A stretch of 64,000 nucleotides of DNA from Acidobacteriota bacterium (GTDB lineage Bacteria > Acidobacteriota > Terriglobia > Acidiferrales > UBA7541): the NCBI GenBank assembly GCA_013289835.1, contig JABCZG010000018.1, positions 1 to 64,000 on the forward strand. The letters run 5' to 3'. Of the stretch, positions 60,539-64,000 are shown one piece after another; the first letter of the stretch is position 1, and each line of letters opens with the position of its first letter. The translations under genes and the position numbers were made by a program. The notes under the pieces are model-generated. The model was given only the letters and a program-made list of their open reading frames with translations. It ran no database searches and was not told the origin of the DNA.

Positions 60539-63500
60539 ATGAGGCGCCTGGTTCTTGCAATCCTTGTAGTTCTTTCACTAGGAGTGGCTGCGAACGCACA
60601 GACGTTTCGCGGTTCCATCAACGGAACAGTAACCGATCCTTCCGGCGCGGTGATTCCAAACGCCGCCGTAAAAGCCACGGAAAACGCCACTGGAATTGAT
60701 CACAATACCGTCACCACCAGTGACGGGGCCTTTGCTTTCCAGGATATTCCGCTCGGCTTCTATAAAGTCACCGTCACGGCGTCGGGCTTCCCCGCGTACA
60801 CCGTGGATAAGGTCGAAGTCGAAGCCGGCTCCATCTACACCCTGCCGATCAAGCTCTCTATGCAACAGCAGTCCACCACCGTGGAAGTCTCCGCTGCGGC
60901 CCTCTCTCTCGACACCACTACCCAGACGCAGAACATGACCATTACCTCCGATGTCATTCAGGATATGCCACTGAACGGACGCGACTTTACCCAGATGATC
61001 GCCGTCGCACCCGGCTATGGCGGTTACTCCGTGGGTGGCTTCGGCTCTCTCAACGGCACCCGCCCCAATCAGATGAATTGGCAAATCGACGGCGTGGACA
61101 ACAACGACTTCTGGCACAACATCCCGGCCGTCAACCAGGGTGGCGTTTCGGGAATAGCCGGTATCGTCTTGCCGATCGATGCCATCGATGAATTTTCCGC
61201 ACAGACGCAGTCGGGCGCCGAAGCCGGGCGCAATGCCGGCGGCACGGTAAACCTCGTCGTTAAGTCCGGTGGCAACCAGATTCACGGTTCCGTCTACTAC
61301 TACAACCGCAACGAATTTTATGCTGCGCACTCGCCCTTTTTTGTTGCCAGTTCTGCTGTTCCCAAAGCACCTCCGCTGCGCAACGAGAACTATGGCCTCT
61401 CCCTAGGCGGGCCATTCATCAAGAACAAGGCGTTTTACTTCATCAGTTATGAAAAGCAGCAGTACATCATTGGCTTGTCGGGCCTCGCCACTGATCCTTC
61501 TGACGCGTGGGTTACTACAGCGCTAGACCTGCTCAACAACCCTCTATGTGCGCCGGTGACAGCCGCTTGCCCAAATAGAAAGTACGGCTCCTACGCCCCG
61601 GTTACGGAAAGTACACTCTCCGCGGCCCTGATTGGCCCGAACGGCTTCTGGCCAAGGAACTTGATCGGCAGCCTCCCCGCCACTCTCGATAATTTCTTTA
61701 GCCCCATCGCTTCCACGGGCTACAGTTACAACGGCGTCGCTAAGGTGGATTACAACATCACCGACAAGCACCGCCTCTCTTTCCGTTGGTTCGGCGGACA
61801 AGGCAGCCAGACCGCCCCGACTGGCGGCAGCCCGGCATTAGGAACGGCCAGCTCGAACTTGCATGACTATTTCGAAGTCGCGCCCATCCACGTTTATAAC
61901 TATTCGTTGGTCCTCAACTCCACCTTTACCTCGAAACTGACCAACCAAGTGCTCGTCGGAGCAAACTACTTCAACCAGCTTTTTCATGACTTCGATAACG
62001 GCTTTAATACCAAAGCCATGGGTTTGTTCCTAAGTCCCGATGCCACGGATCACGGGCAGCCCATTCTTGGAGCTCCAAACATCGTCATTTCCCCTGCCGC
62101 TGGAACGGCAGCCGGTGCCGGCTTCGAACAAATCGGAATCACCCCGCCGGAAGGTCGCAATGACATCACCTGGCACTTGACGGATATCGTTTCTTACAGC
62201 ACCGGCAATCACCAATTACGCTTTGGGGGTGAGTTCCGCCAGGCTCGCGTGGATGAGTTCTATCATCGCCGCGGGACGGGACAGTTCGTCTTTGACGGTA
62301 CCCAGGGACCTTGGGACACGGCTGCAGGATGCAACGTCCTCCCTCCTGCCCAGGCCCCCAGCGGGTGCAGCACGTTGGCAAGCGGAAACTTACTCCCCAC
62401 CGCGGAAGCTCTGGCCGATTATCTTGCCGGCGACGTTTCGACCTCTACCATCACCGTTGGCAACCCGGAACGCTTCGTGAAGGTAAATGCCTTCAATTTC
62501 TTCGCTGGCGACAATTGGCAATTAACCAAGAAGTTGAACCTGAATCTGGGCCTGCGCTACGAATACTTCGGGCCACTTCATAGCAGCGCTACCAATGACC
62601 TCGCCGTCTATGTTGTGGGAACAGGACTCCAGCTCCAGGGCGCCGGTATTAACAACATTTTCCCGCCCGACAAAAACAACTTCGCGCCTCGGATTGGTTT
62701 TGCCTATCAGCCCATGGCTAAGGCCGATTTGGTCGTGCGCGGCGGCATCGGCGTCTTTTACGATCAGATCAATATGAACCCCTTCCTCGACTTCCGTCCT
62801 CCCCTCAGTGGCGCGGCGGATGGCTTGGAAGACAATCCCTTCGGCCCAGACGCTGTCTCCGTGTATACGCGGAATGCCTATAACTGGCAGACCATCCAGA
62901 CCGGAGGCGCTTCCATTTTTCCGGGGGTCGTTGCCTGCGCCAATCCCACTTGCACAAACGTTTCGGGCCTCAGTGCCTTCTCCGTCAACCAGAATTTCCG
63001 TACTCCCTATTTCTTTAACTACAACTTGCAGGTGGAGAAGAGCTTCGGCAACTTTGCCGTCTGGCAAATCGGATATGTTGGCAGCGAGGGGCGCAAGCTC
63101 AGTGTCATGCTGAATCTGCCAACGACCGGAACGAATTTTGGCTCCATCATCCAGCAGAACAGCATCGGCACGTCCAATTACAACGCCCTGCAAACCACCT
63201 ATAAGATTCGCACATGGCACGGCCTGACCTCTCAGTTCTCTTTCACTTGGGGACACTCTTTGGATGAGGTCAGTGAATACCGCGCCGTCATCCCCCCCAC
63301 CCTCAATCCCAAGGACATCTATGGCAACAGTGACTACGATACCCGGCGTCTCTTCACTACGAGTATCCTTTACGACGTGCCGAAGGCTCCCTGGGCGCAT
63401 GGCTGGTCCAACAGGCTCGTCAACGGGTGGCAAGTCAGCAGCCTCTGGAACTTCCACAGCGGGCAACCCTCGGACGAGGTTCCCCTGGGTCTAGACCTGA

Positions 63501-63922
63501 TAGGCAACCCGTATGCTGGAATTTCACATACCTTCTCGGCCGCCAATGGCGGAGAGCAGTGGTGGAATCCGGCCGCGTTTGCTGTCCCGGCCGTAGGCTC
63601 GCCTGGTAATCTGGCCCGCAACAAATTCTACGGCCCCGGTTTTGAAGACATAGACCTCTCTGTGATCAAAAACATTCCGATCACGGAACGAGTCAGGGTC
63701 CAGCTTCGTGCCGAAATCTTTAACCTCGCCAACCGCATCAATTTGGCCTCCGGACCTGGATCGGTCGGAAGCAGTTGCGGCACATCCACGCCGGGTGCCC
63801 CCTGCAATTTCACTGCGGGATTCGGCAAAGTCAGCGACACCATCGGCGACTTCAACGGCGCTCCCGGCATCGGTCCCGGCGAAGCCTTCAACATGCAACT
63901 CGTGGCCAAGATCATCTTCTAG
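60539..63922 (+). CDS. Oar-type TonB-dependent receptor
   Basis: An outer-membrane receptor of 1127 residues. In order: a signal peptide (RRLVLAILVVLSLGVAANA, cut before QTFRG), a CarboxypepD_reg domain (about 22-105, SINGTVTDPSGAVIPNAAVK), a plug-like region (about 110-260, with DMPLNGRDFTQMIAVAPGYGG and AGRNAGGTVNLVVKSGGN), and a long beta-barrel ending in NMQLVAKIIF with terminal Phe. It was started at the ATG of MRRLVLAI, preceded by AAGGGGGGTG about 9 bases upstream; an in-frame ATG 123 bases upstream lacks a site. It differs from the first receptor (6029-9265) in barrel sequence. Substrate unknown. Confidence 0.93.
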   Translation: MRRLVLAILVVLSLGVAANAQTFRGSINGTVTDPSGAVIPNAAVKATENATGIDHNTVTTSDGAFAFQDIPLGFYKVTVTASGFPAYTVDKVEVEAGSIYTLPIKLSMQQQSTTVEVSAAALSLDTTTQTQNMTITSDVIQDMPLNGRDFTQMIAVAPGYGGYSVGGFGSLNGTRPNQMNWQIDGVDNNDFWHNIPAVNQGGVSGIAGIVLPIDAIDEFSAQTQSGAEAGRNAGGTVNLVVKSGGNQIHGSVYYYNRNEFYAAHSPFFVASSAVPKAPPLRNENYGLSLGGPFIKNKAFYFISYEKQQYIIGLSGLATDPSDAWVTTALDLLNNPLCAPVTAACPNRKYGSYAPVTESTLSAALIGPNGFWPRNLIGSLPATLDNFFSPIASTGYSYNGVAKVDYNITDKHRLSFRWFGGQGSQTAPTGGSPALGTASSNLHDYFEVAPIHVYNYSLVLNSTFTSKLTNQVLVGANYFNQLFHDFDNGFNTKAMGLFLSPDATDHGQPILGAPNIVISPAAGTAAGAGFEQIGITPPEGRNDITWHLTDIVSYSTGNHQLRFGGEFRQARVDEFYHRRGTGQFVFDGTQGPWDTAAGCNVLPPAQAPSGCSTLASGNLLPTAEALADYLAGDVSTSTITVGNPERFVKVNAFNFFAGDNWQLTKKLNLNLGLRYEYFGPLHSSATNDLAVYVVGTGLQLQGAGINNIFPPDKNNFAPRIGFAYQPMAKADLVVRGGIGVFYDQINMNPFLDFRPPLSGAADGLEDNPFGPDAVSVYTRNAYNWQTIQTGGASIFPGVVACANPTCTNVSGLSAFSVNQNFRTPYFFNYNLQVEKSFGNFAVWQIGYVGSEGRKLSVMLNLPTTGTNFGSIIQQNSIGTSNYNALQTTYKIRTWHGLTSQFSFTWGHSLDEVSEYRAVIPPTLNPKDIYGNSDYDTRRLFTTSILYDVPKAPWAHGWSNRLVNGWQVSSLWNFHSGQPSDEVPLGLDLIGNPYAGISHTFSAANGGEQWWNPAAFAVPAVGSPGNLARNKFYGPGFEDIDLSVIKNIPITERVRVQLRAEIFNLANRINLASGPGSVGSSCGTSTPGAPCNFTAGFGKVSDTIGDFNGAPGIGPGEAFNMQLVAKIIF

Positions 63923-63944
63923 CCAACCTACTCTCTCTTTCCGG

Positions 63945-63985
63945 ATGCGCCGTGGGGAACCTCCCACGGCGCATTCGCTTTTCTG
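63945..63985 (+). terminator. Intrinsic terminator of the second receptor gene
   Basis: A perfect 12-bp stem ATGCGCCGTGGG/CCCACGGCGCAT with a 6-base loop is followed by TCGCTTTTCT. It lies about 22 bases after the stop codon. Confidence 0.88.
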
Positions 63986-64000
63986 CGCTCCCTCCGGCCC

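Overview
The window reads as chromosomal DNA of an Acidobacteriota species, probably uncultured. I infer this from two very large Oar-type TonB-dependent receptors with an N-terminal carboxypeptidase-regulatory (CarboxypepD_reg) domain, several DUF4097/DUF4382/zinc-finger anti-sigma proteins typical of that phylum, a GC-rich base composition, and a dnaK-dnaJ-hspR stress cluster. There is no phage, IS element or CRISPR array. Most of the window is housekeeping and envelope genes, and the interesting parts are unusual domain fusions and small regulatory modules.

Layout. 1-930 (minus): a tRNA-Thr/Tyr/Thr/Gly cluster leads into tuf (EF-Tu), with a clear sigma70 promoter. 1183-5556: an anchored hypothetical protein, an M23 peptidase with a long leader, thiL and an exported malectin-like protein. 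6029-14970 (minus): an Oar-type receptor, a class A penicillin-binding protein, two tandem small exported paralogues translationally coupled to an FmdE-like protein, a MauE/DoxX membrane protein, and a DsbA-like oxidoreductase behind its own terminator. 15355-19101: dnaK-dnaJ-hspR, with a HAIR-like HspR operator lying over the dnaK promoter. 19203-24048: a DnaC-like ATPase, a HEAT-repeat protein, rpsA, an IHF/HU gene and a HIT hydrolase. 24122-28739: acyl-CoA dehydrogenase, a small lipoprotein, a degenerate UvrC-like protein coupled to an aldo/keto reductase, and an alpha/beta hydrolase. 29087-33850: PilZ protein, a 75-residue protein, a GT28 glycolipid glycosyltransferase, HAD phosphatase, PLP enzyme and 2-dehydropantoate 2-reductase. 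33874-39546: a long TonB, rsmD, an orphan PhnD-like binding protein and recG.

39658-43137 encodes a giant membrane protein in which a CPBP (CAAX protease-like) core is flanked by two copies of a PepSY-like extracytoplasmic module. 43385-48972 is a five-gene unit: ECF sigma factor, anti-sigma factor with periplasmic HEAT repeats, a beta-helical protein ending in a TonB C-terminal domain, a second DUF4097 protein and a double-PDZ protein. It ends in an intrinsic terminator and looks like a self-contained envelope-sensing system. 49100-49829 is an orphan lasso-peptide-type B1/B2 pair with no visible precursor or cyclase. 50055-53469 holds a TPR protein and the preQ0 (queuosine/7-deazaguanine) genes queC, queE and queD. 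53634-60042 holds a DinG/XPD helicase, a DUF4382 lipoprotein and a second ECF sigma/anti-sigma pair whose anti-sigma is fused to a bactofilin-like domain and several membrane segments. The window closes with a second Oar-type receptor and its terminator.

The best candidates for something undescribed are the five-gene sigma/HEAT/DUF4097/PDZ unit, the anti-sigma-bactofilin fusion, the duplicated PepSY-CPBP protein, the orphan B1/B2 pair and the UvrC-like protein that seems to have lost both nuclease sites. All family assignments were made by reading motifs; no database search was run.
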